Part shown: positions 54,965 through 64,000 of the stretch, piece after piece
Numbering within the stretch: the stretch's first letter is position 1
Layout of the letters: the number at the start of each line of letters is the position of its first letter
NCBI GenBank assembly: GCA_903632075.3
Contig: CAHIKZ030000024.1
Location: 2,177,501-2,241,500 of the forward strand
From: Acanthosepion pharaonis
Taxonomy: Eukaryota; Mollusca; Cephalopoda; Sepiida; Sepiidae
DNA length: 64,000 nt
Reading direction: 5' to 3'
Program-made: the position numbers and the translations under genes
Notes under the pieces: model-generated
What the model saw: the letters and a program-made list of their open reading frames with translations, nothing else
What the model was told of the DNA's origin: nothing
Databases searched by the model: none

Positions 54965-55470
54965 TTTTCCCTTCTTTCTTCTTTTACGTGTCGTATCCCT
55001 TTAAGAAGTAGGCGATCACATCTTCCTGTCGCTTGTAGCTCTTAATAAGTTTTGTCTTTGTTTTTTGCTATTTCTCCCAAATCCTGTTCTACCATCTATT
55101 TACTCAAGCCCATAAAGTATGTTACGCATTGATTCCCTCTTTCCCTCTATCTGTCCTTTGGAGCATCAGATTTTCCAAGCCATACGTCCTCATTAGTTTT
55201 CTCAGAATTTTCAGCTACCTCTTTCTGATGTTAACTATAAGTGCCCTTTTTTTTGTTTCCATTTTCTCTAAAACCCCGTCTTTGCTAGATTTCAAATGTC
55301 ACCTACAGAACTTAAAGAGCCCTGAGGGTACTTGCTTGCGTCATATGCCTTCTTCTTTTTCGGTTCACTGTCGAACGATATCCTTTTTAACTCATGTAAA
55401 TGTATATCACATCACATCTACAAAGGACAGGAGGGTGTGGAGAAGTGTAGTCGCCCACGTCCTGATAGGA
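54965..55470 (-). pseudogene. LINE-A C-terminal relic
   Basis: 'gtaggcgatcacatcttcct', 'ccatctatttactcaagccc' and 'catacgtcctcattagtttt' line up with LINE-A segments at 27180-27480 and 21610-21850. Minus translation has the same order (C-terminal WxA, LGHIM region) but is frame-broken. 55310-55470 has a second, partial 3' segment. Confidence 0.6.
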
Positions 55471-55589
55471 CACAACACATAGAAGAAGAATTATATCAAA
55501 TTACCTCTGTCCTCAATCTACATTTGTTTAAAAAAAAATGACTTAAAAGGATAATCATTCCGTAAAATTCCTTTGGTAGTTTTTCCACG

Positions 55590-55750
55590 AACTGACGATA
55601 ATCTGCATCCGGCAGCAAGGCCTCTGATCGGGAAATTGGATCTTTTGAGGAGAGGGGAACCGCCTCTTTATTACGGTTATTCCCATGTTCATCCTGACTC
55701 TGGGTGGTAACAACAGTTAGGGTCCCAGCTATGAGCAAATGATAAACAAC
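55590..55750 (+). repeat. Composite repeat, body fragment
   Basis: 'cagcaaggcctctgatcggg', 'gaaccgcctctttattacgg' and 'agttagggtcccagctatga' are the composite body on plus. Minisatellite and array are lost. Confidence 0.65.
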
Positions 55751-55811
55751 CAAACAAAATCCACTCTACATTTTTATTATAAAATGAGCAACAAAAATAA
55801 ATTTACATTAG

Positions 55812-56475
55812 ATTCTGTCTATATTTCTGAGATGAGGTATTATGTACAGTTTTTACATTAGTTCCTCATCTTTGTCGCCATATTTATCACGTTGTACGCT
55901 CCGGCCTTTTTCAGGTGGTTGGAATTTCGAACTGAACCCTTTTTTTCGATCACTGGGGTAGACTGTTCTAGTTCCATGTTGAATGGATGTCAGTTATCAG
56001 TTATCTCCTGCCTCTAAAAGCTCTCCACTGCCTGGTTATTGAACTCACCTTCTTTGGGTCTGTCACTGGATCTAACCAACGCCTTTATCCACTGTGCCAT
56101 GTGTCCTTGAGGGTTCAGTTCGAAATTCCAACCATCTGAAGAAAGCCGGAGCGTATAACAGCCGAAACGTTGTGACAAATATGGCGACAATAGTCCGACT
56201 AATGTAAATACTGTAAATTTACATTAGTCATCTTTGTCGCCATATTTATTACAACGTTTTGGCCGTTGTACCTTCCGACCGGAATGTCGAACTGAATCCT
56301 TTATTTCGCTCACTGGGGTAGGCTGTTCTTGTTCTACGTTTTAATAGATATCACTTATTAGTGATCTGTTAATTTCCATCAGAAAATTCTCTGCCTTAGC
56401 CTGGTATTGAACTCACACTCATTATGTCCTACCATTGGATGTAACCAACGCCTTTATCCACTGTCCACTGTGCCA
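55812..56475. mobile_element. PLE family A, nested palindromes
   Basis: In order: minus arm (55812-55945), tRNA-like block on minus (55975-56110), plus arm with CTGAAGAAAGCCGG and GCCGAAACGTTGTGAC (56110-56215). Next come a small central dyad 'actaatgtaaatactgtaaatttacatta' (56198-56226), a second minus arm (56226-56330) and a second tRNA-like block (56335-56470). The second block joins the PLE 3' flank at 56475. Two tRNA-like blocks in one locus suggest a tandem terminal-repeat arrangement. Confidence 0.7.
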
Positions 56476-56712
56476 TGTGTCATTGAGAACATCGGTGCAT
56501 GAATTTCTGGGTATTATAAACCTAATGTATTCAGCATCATTTTTTTTACCAGTGCTCATATTGCAATTTTTGCTGTTATCATTTCATGTTTTTACCAGAG
56601 CTCATATTGCAATTTTTGTTGATATTATCGCTTTTCTGTGGCACTCCTTATTACTGGTTCCCATATTGTATTCATTTCTATGCTTGGTCGGCTCAGCAGA
56701 TTTTTATGGCAA
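56476..56712 (-). pseudogene. PLE endonuclease end and 3' flank, second copy
   Basis: 'ctggttcccatattgtattc' and 'atttctatgcttggtcggct' translate on minus to LLSRPSIEMNTIWEPVI and a stop, as in 8421-8520. The 3' flank again has two 'attgcaatttttg' units and the words 'tgaatttctgggtattataa'. The same flank-to-repeat junction as at 8275 occurs in a separate locus. Confidence 0.6.
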
Positions 56713-57598
56713 AAATGACAATCATTGGACTAATAATATTTAAAAATACATTTTTATATATTTTTTATAAAAAAAATATAAAAATACATTTTTATAGTAA
56801 ATATACCAACAATACATTTTATGATCTACAAAATATATATCTTAAAACACAACTTTACTCCGAGAGAATAAATTAATTACAAAATATCTGTAGTTGAAAA
56901 CATAAAATTACGTACAAAATATTTAGATTTTACTACATCGTCCTAGAATTTCCTAAAAATGTTCTTGATAATATATATATATATATATATTGATTTCCCA
57001 TATATATGTCTGTAGTCAATAACTTAATAAGAGTTCAATTGATTTATCTTCCGACCGACTTCAAAATGTCGCGGACACATGACTCATCAAATTCTAACTT
57101 TTATATAGTCATATTTGTATCATTAACACCATTCACATGACCAGATGTTGGCGTAGGATCGATCAGAGCTGAAAGCCAGGGAAGTAGTCATTCTATATGT
57201 CATTTACAACTAGAATCTGTCCTTCTTGAGAGAGAGGGGGGTGGAGAAAGAGAAAAAATAGTCGGTTTTACGAGTTTGTAGGTACGATTTAAATCAATAA
57301 CTTCTATTATTTAAAATTAATAAATTGCAATTATTATTATATTAATTTAATTTGATAAATTAATTTATCAATTTAAATTAAAATAATAAATAATCATTGC
57401 GTTAAAAATGGAATAAATAAATAGAGAAAAAAAGAACAAAAGGAATAACATTTTTTTTTAATTTTCGTATATTAGGTATTAAATTACATCACATATCTTC
57501 TTCCATAGAAATTAAATTACGTCACTTAACGTCCTCCATATATTACCTTTCATGGTTATCCTGAATAAAGTTTATGGTGTTTTTTTAAGAAAAGCATA
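56713..57598. other. No gene; composite-type tail and AT-rich sequence
   Basis: 56730-56950 holds 'aaaatacatttttata' units like a degraded composite array. A TA run lies at 56971-56990, and 57340-57400 is a TAAATT-rich stretch with a local dyad. Nothing coding. Confidence 0.4.
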
Positions 57599-57599
57599 G

Positions 57600-57735
57600 A
57601 TGTGGCACAAGGCCGAAAGTACGGAGCACTAGGCGAAGATTGAAATTACTACTTGTAATGGTTCCAGCAGAACAAGCTGGTTAACCATTACACCCCGGGG
57701 AAGTGCTTATGAAAAGCGTTTATGGCCGTACTTAA
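57600..57735 (-). mobile_element. tRNA-derived SINE (family S2), minus
   Basis: On minus: 'ccccggggtgtaatggttaa' then 'ccagcttgttctgctgg' (a good anticodon-arm-like hairpin), with the end 'actttcggccttgtgccaca'. It shares head and end with 10768-10885, while the B-box region is eroded. Confidence 0.65.
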
Positions 57736-57995
57736 ATTTAGAAATTTATAAAGCTTCACGGTTTTTTTTTCTACTTCTGTTCGTAAATAATTATTAAAAA
57801 TAAAATACTTTTGTTTGCCTTGATAATGTCCCTCACAAGACAAAACACCTTAGTAAAGAAACGTTTTCATTAGCTGTTTATTCATAATAATAATAATGCA
57901 TCACACTATTTATTATAATGATCCAAATATATATTTATAGACGTGGAAACGCACTATTCCTGGAAAAATATACGTAGGATTTGTATAAAAACAAT
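57736..57995. other. No recognised feature
   Basis: AT-rich. Confidence 0.4.
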
Positions 57996-57996
57996 G

Positions 57997-58780
57997 GATT
58001 TTTTAAGCATTTCGCCCCAAGCAAGGAGAGAGTGTCACTAGCCCGCAAGGGGTTCAAGAGAATGAGAGAAAGAGTAAAAAGGGGTGTTTGAGGAAAGGAT
58101 AAAGAGAAGGACGGGGATCAAGATCAAGGTATCAGGAGATGTCGATTGACATTACATTTGAATATTTGAAGATTATAGCTATCAGGGAAGAAAGTAAGAG
58201 GAAGGGAGTTCCACTGTCGGGAAGTGCGAGAGAAGAAGTTGTTGGAGTAGAAGAGGCGGTTACATTTAACCGTTTCGACAGTGACTGGATGGGACCGAGA
58301 TGACAACCTAGTAGCACGATTGAATTCCTCTAGTTGGGGTACCAGTAAAAGTAATACGTCAGAGCAGTTGCTAAGAGAATATTCCTAGAAAAGACAGAAG
58401 GAGGCCGCATCACGTCTGTAAGAAAGTGACTGTAGTTGAGATGACAGGTCAGGACCTATCACATAGCATATCCATCTTTGGATTTTGTCGACAACCTCGA
58501 AATGAACAGCGTGGGTACGATAACATATATGGCAGCAGTATTCTATGTAAGGACGAATGGTAGATTTGTAAATGTGAACGGTGGACTCAGGCGACAAAAA
58601 ACTTTTGGTGCGACACAGAGAACCAAATTTCCTTGCGGTAGATGAAGCTATTGTCACTGGAAAAAGTGAGACCTAGAAGGCGCAAAGAGACGCTCTCGTG
58701 GAGGTGAGCATCAGCTATGCTGATAGGAGACAGGAAAGTTTCTCTGTTGTGGGTAAATAAGTGCAGTTAAAATCAGTTGT
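57997..58780 (-). pseudogene. LINE-C relic, reverse transcriptase C-terminus and 3' end
   Basis: From high to low: FLSPESTVHIYKSTIRPYIE, YCCHICYRTHAVHFEVVDKI and LQSLSYRRDAASFCLF (58385-58657), then SRSHPVTVETVKCNRLFYSN, TSRQWNSLPLTFFPDSYNLQ and FKCNVNRHL (58124-58306). A frameshift lies between 58320 and 58385. The 3' tail has 'atttcgccccaagcaaggag' and 'gcaaggggtt', shared with 42192-42260. Confidence 0.8.
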
Positions 58781-58805
58781 CCTATTGACAAAACCAGGCA
58801 TACTT

Positions 58806-59625
58806 TTGCAAGGTATCTCTATATCTAATCCCTATATATCATATCTAATCTCTATACCATATCTCTATATCTAATCTCTATATATAATCTCTATGACATA
58901 TCTCTATATCTAATCTCTATATATCATATCTAATCTCTAACTCATATCCCTATATCTAATCTCTATATATCCTATCTAATCTCTATATCATATCTCTATA
59001 TCTAATCTCTATATATCATATCTAATCTCTAACTCATCTCTCTATATTTAATCTCTATATATCCTATCTAATCTCTATATCATATCTCTATATTTAATCT
59101 CTATATATCATATCTAATCTCTATATCATATCTCTATATTTAATCTCTATATATCATATCCAATCTCTATATCATATCTCTATATCTAATCTCTATATAT
59201 CATATCTAATCTCTATATCATATCTCTATATCTAATCTCTATATATCATATCTAATCTCTATATCATATCTCTATATTTAATCTCTATATATCATATCTA
59301 ATCTCTATATCATATCTCTATATCTAATCTCTATGTATCATATCTAATCTCTATATCATATCTCTATATCTAATCTCTATATATCATATCTAATCTCTAA
59401 CTAATATCTCTATATCTAATCTCTATATATCATATCTAATCTCTATATCATATCCCTATATCTAATCTCTATATATCATATCTAATCTCTATATCATATC
59501 TCTATATCTAATCTCTATATATCATATCTAATCTCTATGCCATATTTCAATATCTAATCTGTATATGTCATATCTAATCTCTAACTCATATCTCTATATC
59601 TAATCTCTATATATCATATCTAAAG
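58806..59625 (+). repeat. 46-bp satellite, about 17 units
   Basis: Unit: 'tctctatatctaatctctat' and 'atatcatatctaatctctat' and 'atcata'. It is itself built from two related halves ('tatctaatctctatat'), so a 20-26 bp ancestral repeat doubled first. Variants 'aactcata' and 'tttaatc' recur in patches. Confidence 0.93.
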
Positions 59626-59854
59626 AATTCTGCTCTTCATGTGGGGTGCGATATGACAGATTTCATCCATACCGAAGTGCTAAACAAAAACGAAATTCTA
59701 TTTTTTTTTCGTTTGATTTTGTTAAGCAGAATATCAAGCTCTATGGGTTATTTTGAAGTGATAGAAAAATAAAAATATTACTATTTCAAAAATAAAATAT
59801 AGAAAGCGACAAGTTTTCAAACCATTTTTGTTTGTCATAAAGCAATAAATTAAG
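59626..59854. other. No gene; composite-type end
   Basis: 'gattttgttaagcagaatat' with 'caagctctatgggttatttt' (59715-59750) resembles the outer end of the composite repeat on minus. Confidence 0.4.
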
Positions 59855-60485
59855 TGTGGGGGCATGGTAGGTTAATGGATTGCGGCCCGGATTGATGAAT
59901 GGGAAAGCCAAGTTCGGATTCCAGTCAAGTTAATTACATTCACTTTGTAAAGGTATGAATCAAACTCTTCTTCTTCAAAGACGTAGGGGAGAGTAATGGA
60001 TATCGACTCGGATTGAAGAATCGGAGAACCGAGTTCGGATTCCAGTCGAGTTCATTACATTCACTTAGGTGCTAATAATCCTTGGAAAGGCATGAATCCA
60101 ACTCTTCCGATCTGAAGAGGCACGGGAGAGTAATGAACTGCGGTTTGGATTGAAGAATCGGAGAACCGAGTTCGAATTCCAGTCGAGTTCATGACATTCG
60201 CCTACGTGCTAATACTCCTTGGAAAGGCATGAATCCAACTCTTCTGATCTGAAGAGGCACAGGAGAGTAATTAATTGCGGTTCGGTTTGAAGAATCGGAG
60301 AGCCGAGTTCGAATTCCAGTCGAGTTCATTACATTCACCTACGTGCTAATACTCCTTGGAAAGGCATGAATCCAACTCTTCCGATCTGAAGAGGCACGGG
60401 AGAGTAAACAATTGCGGTTCGGATTGAAGAATCAGAGAGCCGAGATCGAATTCCAGTCGAGTTCATGTGATTTTTCATTGAAATC
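59855..60485 (+). repeat. Tandem S1 SINE heads, five units of 137 bp
   Basis: Each unit has 'gagagtaatgaactgcggtt', 'ggattgaagaatcggagaac', CGAGTTCGAATTCCAGTCGA (B box), 'cgtgctaatactccttggaa' and 'tccaactcttccgatctgaa'. The 'cacgggagag' phrase at 60121, 60258 and 60395 gives exactly 137 bp. The first unit (59860-59985) is the most diverged. The SINE tail is missing from all. Confidence 0.85.
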
Positions 60486-61300
60486 TTAGCATATCGACAA
60501 AATTTGGGAGAGAATTGCTCTAGTGAGTTCAAACATTTCGTCCCTCAAAAAGAAAAAGAAAATTCCGGTGATGTCCATATTAAATACTGATATTTTCCTT
60601 CAGAATAACAGACATTCTTTTGTAATTTATTTACAAAATGTTTGTTTTTTTTTATATTATTTTTTTCTATTATTCTCGATCTTGGAATAAAAACATTCCC
60701 CACCCCCTGCCTGCAGGTTTCTTTCTTTTTTACTTTTTTTTTTTTTCTTGTCTTTCCGTTCGTAGCAAAATGATGTTTCAGTGAATGGGAGTGCACGTTC
60801 AAATAGGTCCTGGATAAGCGTGGTCGAAGGTTGGTTTCTCCGACATAACGTTGGGTAAAAAGACGTGATTAAACAAAGACACCAAGCGTCACTAATTACG
60901 TGACTATATGCACATCGCAGGTGCCCAATTAGTTCCACACAATGGGGCTGTCGCTTTGACCACAGAACACATGTAGGACTCATTCTTCGGCTTTCAGATA
61001 ATTTCGCGTAGATCATTCATGTGCAAGTTCCTTTGTTCCAAATATTCGAATAAGCAGTGTTTGGAAAACTGCACTGAAAGGAATTGGACCGACAGTTGGA
61101 GATAAGGAAAAACAGGTCCCGTTTATACTGTCTAAATAATATGGTAGCGGTCTTTGAGAGAATGAAACGCTGTTCTGTAAAGGTTTTTTTTTTCCGACAA
61201 GAGAATATCAACGACCGTTTTATAACCTTTTTTTTATTATGCTAATGTATAATAACCATTATAATTTTCACATTATTACTGTAAGCGCTACTGTAACCTC
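60486..61300. other. No recognised feature
   Basis: Open frames of 64-119 codons on minus have no domain I recognise and lack any repeat relation. Ordinary unique-looking sequence; a host pseudogene exon cannot be excluded. Confidence 0.4.
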
Positions 61301-61309
61301 TTAGGTACA

Positions 61310-61405
61310 CCTCTCACTATGTACAATCACAGAAGTTAAGCAACGTTGAATCTGGTCAGTAGCAAGATCGGTGACCGCTTGGGAATACCAGATACTGTAA
61401 GCTTT
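61310..61405 (+). pseudogene. 5S rRNA-derived copy 1
   Basis: Holds AGAAGTTAAGCAACGTTGAA (the 5S internal A-box region) and CGGTGACCGCTTGGGAATAC (C-box region), in 5S order and spacing. The 5' third is degraded. Confidence 0.8.
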
Positions 61406-61422
61406 AATCTGAGCGTGCTATG

Positions 61423-61538
61423 GCTGACGGCCATATTATTTTGAAACAGTGGCACTTGTACAGTCACCTTGGTTAAGCAACGTTGAATCTGGATAGTACT
61501 TGGGTGACCATTTGTAATTACCTGGTGCTGTAGGATTT
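61423..61538 (+). pseudogene. 5S rRNA-derived copy 2
   Basis: Starts 'gctgacggccatattatttt', with GGTTAAGCAACGTTGAATCT and 'gggtgaccatttgtaattac', and ends 'ctggtgctgtaggattt'. About 116 bp. The C-box region is mutated. Confidence 0.82.
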
Positions 61539-61555
61539 GATGTACAGGTTGTACG

Positions 61556-61675
61556 GCCCACGGCCATATCATGTTAAAACACCGGTTTTCGTGTAATCAC
61601 CGAAGTTAAGCAACGTTAAATCTGATCAGTAGCTAGATGGGTGACCACTTGGAAATACCAGGATCTCTAAGATTC
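61556..61675 (+). pseudogene. 5S rRNA-derived copy 3, best preserved
   Basis: About 120 bp, as in real 5S: 'gcccacggccatatcatgtt', 'aacaccggttttcgtgtaat', CACCGAAGTTAAGCAACGTT, and AGATGGGTGACCACTTGGAA. The internal Pol III control region is nearly intact. Base changes in paired regions (for example the 'aggatctctaagattc' end) argue against a functional gene. Confidence 0.85.
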
Positions 61676-61685
61676 GATATGCGGT

Positions 61686-61805
61686 GCTGTTGCCGTATCG
61701 CGTTGAAACAGCGGTTCTTACGCAATCACCAAAGATAAGCAACATTTTTATCTGCTCAGTAACTAGATGGGTGACCACCTGGAAATATCAGGTGTTGTAA
61801 GCTGG
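61686..61805 (+). pseudogene. 5S rRNA-derived copy 4
   Basis: 'gctgttgccgtatcgcgttg', 'aaacagcggttcttacgcaa', CACCAAAGATAAGCAACATT, and AGATGGGTGACCACCTGGAA. The A-box region has changes, while the C-box region is almost perfect. A fifth partial start ('gtacggcagctatggcatct') follows at 61811. Confidence 0.82.
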
Positions 61806-61854
61806 GATGTACGGCAGCTATGGCATCTTGCTTTCCATTCACATTCGATTTTCA

Positions 61855-61905
61855 AGAGTTTAAATGCAATGTCAATCGTTATTTAGTTTCTTCTTAATTT
61901 ATGTT
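61855..61905 (+). pseudogene. LINE-C last residues
   Basis: Plus translation of the stretch from 61857 includes FKCNVNRYL-like sequence and a stop, the LINE-C terminus. Only some 15 codons. Confidence 0.4.
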
Positions 61906-61929
61906 CTTTCTTCTTTATTGAGACAGATC

Positions 61930-62975
61930 TTTAAAGTCAGATGTTAGACAAAATAGGGATGTCGATTTTCTTTGGTTGAGCCGAAGGTCGGAAAGTTAGA
62001 GAGGTAGAAAGTAATTTCGTGGAGTTAAGTTTTACACGTCGAAGAATGCAGGCGTGTTATTATTATTTTTTATCAATAACAGACATTATTTACAACCATG
62101 ACACATAAATTTGACAAAAACTGCTTAAATCAAAGTGTTGATTTATAGTTTCAGAGTATTATTTTATTAGTGGTATGTATTTTGGCTCAGATCTTCTGAG
62201 GCTGACATTTAGCGTAAGATGGTAGGCAAAATAGGGATGTCGATTTTGATTGGCTGGGCCGAACGTGGGAATGTTAGTGTTAGAAAGTGTTTTCAGTGAG
62301 TTAGGTTTTTACACGTCATACACATAAAACGTGGTTATCTCGTGTCTCGGGGAACTTGTTCCCCAGTGTAGGTGATAGAGCGACCACATTGTCTAGTTAA
62401 AAATGTAACTGTCAACGGGTTAATAAAATAAGGGTTAATAAAAGTTTAAAAATCCCTTTTGTTGAAGTTTTCATTTTACCTCTGTACAAACCAACTAGCG
62501 ACACCCGGCCGAGAGAAGAAATAGAGGAAGACAACATTAATTTTATCGCCTTGAGACCATCAACCAAGAGATCTCCGGAACGAGGGGGCTATGCAACATT
62601 TTGCCCATGTTTTAAATAATAGTTACAGTCGAATTTTATTGACTGAGCCGAACGTGCGAATGTGTTATTGATTAAGGTTTTTCGGAGAATTGCTGTTCGG
62701 ACGTCAGGCTAACTAGACGTGTTAGATTGGGTTTGTGCAAACCCCTTTACCGCAGCGGGGAAGGTCTTTCGAGATTTGGTTGTCTCACGTCAAAGAAAAT
62801 GGATGTGTGAGAGTTTCGTGTTTGAAAGCGGCTCCATAATAGGCGGTGTAGTAACGCCCTTTCACTTGATAGAAAATCTACACGTCGGCGTCTTTAATAA
62901 AACAAATAAGTTTAAAATCCCTTTTGTTGATGCTTTTTTTTTATATCCGACAAAAACAAGCTACTCGCGATCCCG
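61930..62975 (+). mobile_element. Three related LTR-like segments
   Basis: Copies at about 61935-62055, 62213-62515 and 62628-62975 share 'caaaatagggatgtcgattt' (first two), 'gagccgaacgtgcgaatgtg' forms, and 'ttacacgtc'. The second and third also share 'gtttaaaaatcccttttgtt'. 'aataaaagtttaaaaatccc' has a poly(A) signal where an LTR R region could end. I see no TG...CA boundary, no primer-binding site I would name, and no retroelement protein. An LTR origin is an inference. Confidence 0.35.
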
Positions 62976-63422
62976 TCCTGGGTAAGACAATATACTACAT
63001 CCGCGTAAAGGGTAAGACGATAAACTACATCCGCGTCCAGGGTAAGACGATAAACTACGTCCAACATCAAGACCTCTGAGCAGGAGGTTTTGAGAAGCGT
63101 GGGATAACATCTTAGTTGCTGGTGTTCCCAAGTCCACCCTGAACCATGGTGGCATCTCTTGCTAGGGTCAAAGCTATGGGCAAATAGTAAACCCCGAAAC
63201 TGCGGTAAAAACATTATGAAAGTGTAAAAATAGGTTTTAATATCAGAAATACTTTGTAAAAAATTATTACCAAAAATAAAATTTTTGAAGAAAAAAATAT
63301 TGCCAGCAATACGTTTTTGAAAAAAATATTACCAGCAATATATTTTCTTAAAATAATATTTACCAGGAGCATTAAATGACCCACTGAGGTTGATAAGCCG
63401 TAAAACAAAACAAACCAAACCA
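62976..63422 (+). repeat. Composite repeat, most complete short copy
   Basis: Three minisatellite units (62980-63060), body ('gagcaggaggttttgagaag', 'gttcccaagtccaccctgaa', 'aagctatgggcaaatagtaa'), joint 'aaaaataggttttaatatca' (63226-63245), four units of the 34-bp type (63245-63360), and the outer end 'cattaaatgacccactgagg' with 'gataagccgtaaaacaaaac' (63371-63412). This copy defines the order of the modules. Confidence 0.8.
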
Positions 63423-63660
63423 AATTACTCGCGATCAACGATCGAAAAAGTAGAAGACAACGTTATGAGTGAATCAAGATCGTCACTCAAAGAACAACTC
63501 CCAACACTGATATCCTGCCATATACGTTTGCGTCTTAGTGGCTTTGTTTTCTTACTTTAAGTGAAATTATTAAAAAAAAAAAAAACATTACGAAATGGCT
63601 ACTCTTATTAAATAATATTAAATAGATATATTTTTTCTAACTATTTAAATGGATCTAAAT
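63423..63660. other. No recognised feature
   Basis: Short unique-looking interval. Confidence 0.4.
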
Positions 63661-63664
63661 GCCC

Positions 63665-64000
63665 GGACACACTAATTATATCCTGATATTTACCTGTTTA
63701 TGGGTAAATATTAGACTATAGCCTTAGATGGCAACCGGGTTAAGAGAAGGAAAAACTTTGAATTCAAAACTGAGACCAAAAGATTATCATTCCTAAATCT
63801 AGGGGAAGAAAAAGGGATTGTCAAATGTGTTATTTCTGGAAGCAGTCAAAAGTGTTAAGACCGTGACGAGCAGGCAAACGGACCGAACCAGACGCTGAAA
63901 AGAATCTCACCATGGAAGTCTCCTTCCTGATGTTATCGGACTGGGTCAATCCCAGCATGTGGCACCCTTGACAAGTGCCTGAAAACCATAGTACGACCTT
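63665..64000 (+). mobile_element. S1-related SINE body and tail, runs off the window
   Basis: 'tttatgggtaaatattagac', 'gccttagatggcaaccgggt' and 'aactttgaattcaaaactga' match the S1 body at 13390-13460. The head is missing on the left. The last 150 bases have no match in this window and may be the tail of a longer SINE subfamily or flanking DNA. Confidence 0.5.

Noticed and set aside
61556..61675. Functional 5S rRNA gene
   Set aside because: Several changes in paired regions, and flanking copies are decayed with unusual close spacing.

Overview
This is a stretch of animal nuclear DNA made almost entirely of repeats. It is AT-rich, holds no intron-exon gene I can recognise, and is crowded with microsatellites (TA, TG, CTTT, GATA, GAA). 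It also carries decayed non-LTR retrotransposons (LINEs), Penelope-like elements (PLEs), tRNA-derived SINEs, one Tc1-like transposon, mariner-type and piggyBac-type non-autonomous elements, at least one LTR-like block, 5S rRNA-derived repeats and several satellites. PLEs together with this mix of LINEs and SINEs fit a metazoan, most plausibly a lophotrochozoan such as a mollusc (a cephalopod would fit). The sequence alone does not fix the species. I find no bacterial features. Most long open frames are artefacts of stop-free tandem repeats.

Layout. 1-8.7 kb: PLE terminal-repeat arrays (107-bp and 128-bp units), a tRNA-like module, a PLE endonuclease C-terminus and a large CTTT tract. 9.2-15.4 kb: three more PLE-like palindromic repeat families, pieces of PLE reverse transcriptase and SINEs. 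16.1-17.2 kb: a dead Tc1-like transposon bounded by TA. 19-20.3 kb: a composite repeat interrupted by a solo-LTR-like block. 21.6-25.1 kb: a LINE relic followed by 21 tandem 127-bp units copied from the same LINE's coding region. 26.1-28.9 kb: more of that LINE, split by a SINE with a target-site duplication. 29.0-29.8 kb: a 30-bp minisatellite. 31-38.5 kb: dispersed repeats, a PLE array and LINE pieces. 38.8-39.8 kb: a GAAA tract. 41-46.6 kb: LINE relics around a long array of about 34-bp units. 46.6-47.0 kb: a piggyBac-type MITE. 47.2-47.6 kb: a PLE palindrome. 48.3-49.1 kb: a GAA tract. 50.0-51.4 kb: a 68-bp satellite. 52.5-53.3 kb: a mariner-type MITE with its own end tandemly repeated inside. 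54-56.7 kb: composite repeat, LINE and PLE. 58-60.5 kb: LINE, 46-bp satellite and tandem SINE heads. 61.3-61.8 kb: four 5S rRNA-derived copies. 61.9-64 kb: LTR-like segments, composite repeat and SINE.

The most interesting signal is a recurring small RNA-like motif. Four different palindromic families carry CTGAAGA (or a near match), one extra base, a GC-bearing hairpin and then GAAA, in the same order as the conserved core of a hammerhead ribozyme. PLE terminal repeats are known to carry hammerheads, and two copies of one family adjoin a PLE endonuclease relic. The match is incomplete (an extra base before stem II, and no clear stem I or III), so activity is a hypothesis. A second strong signal is satellite birth from LINE coding sequence, with dimer and pentamer higher-order structure.
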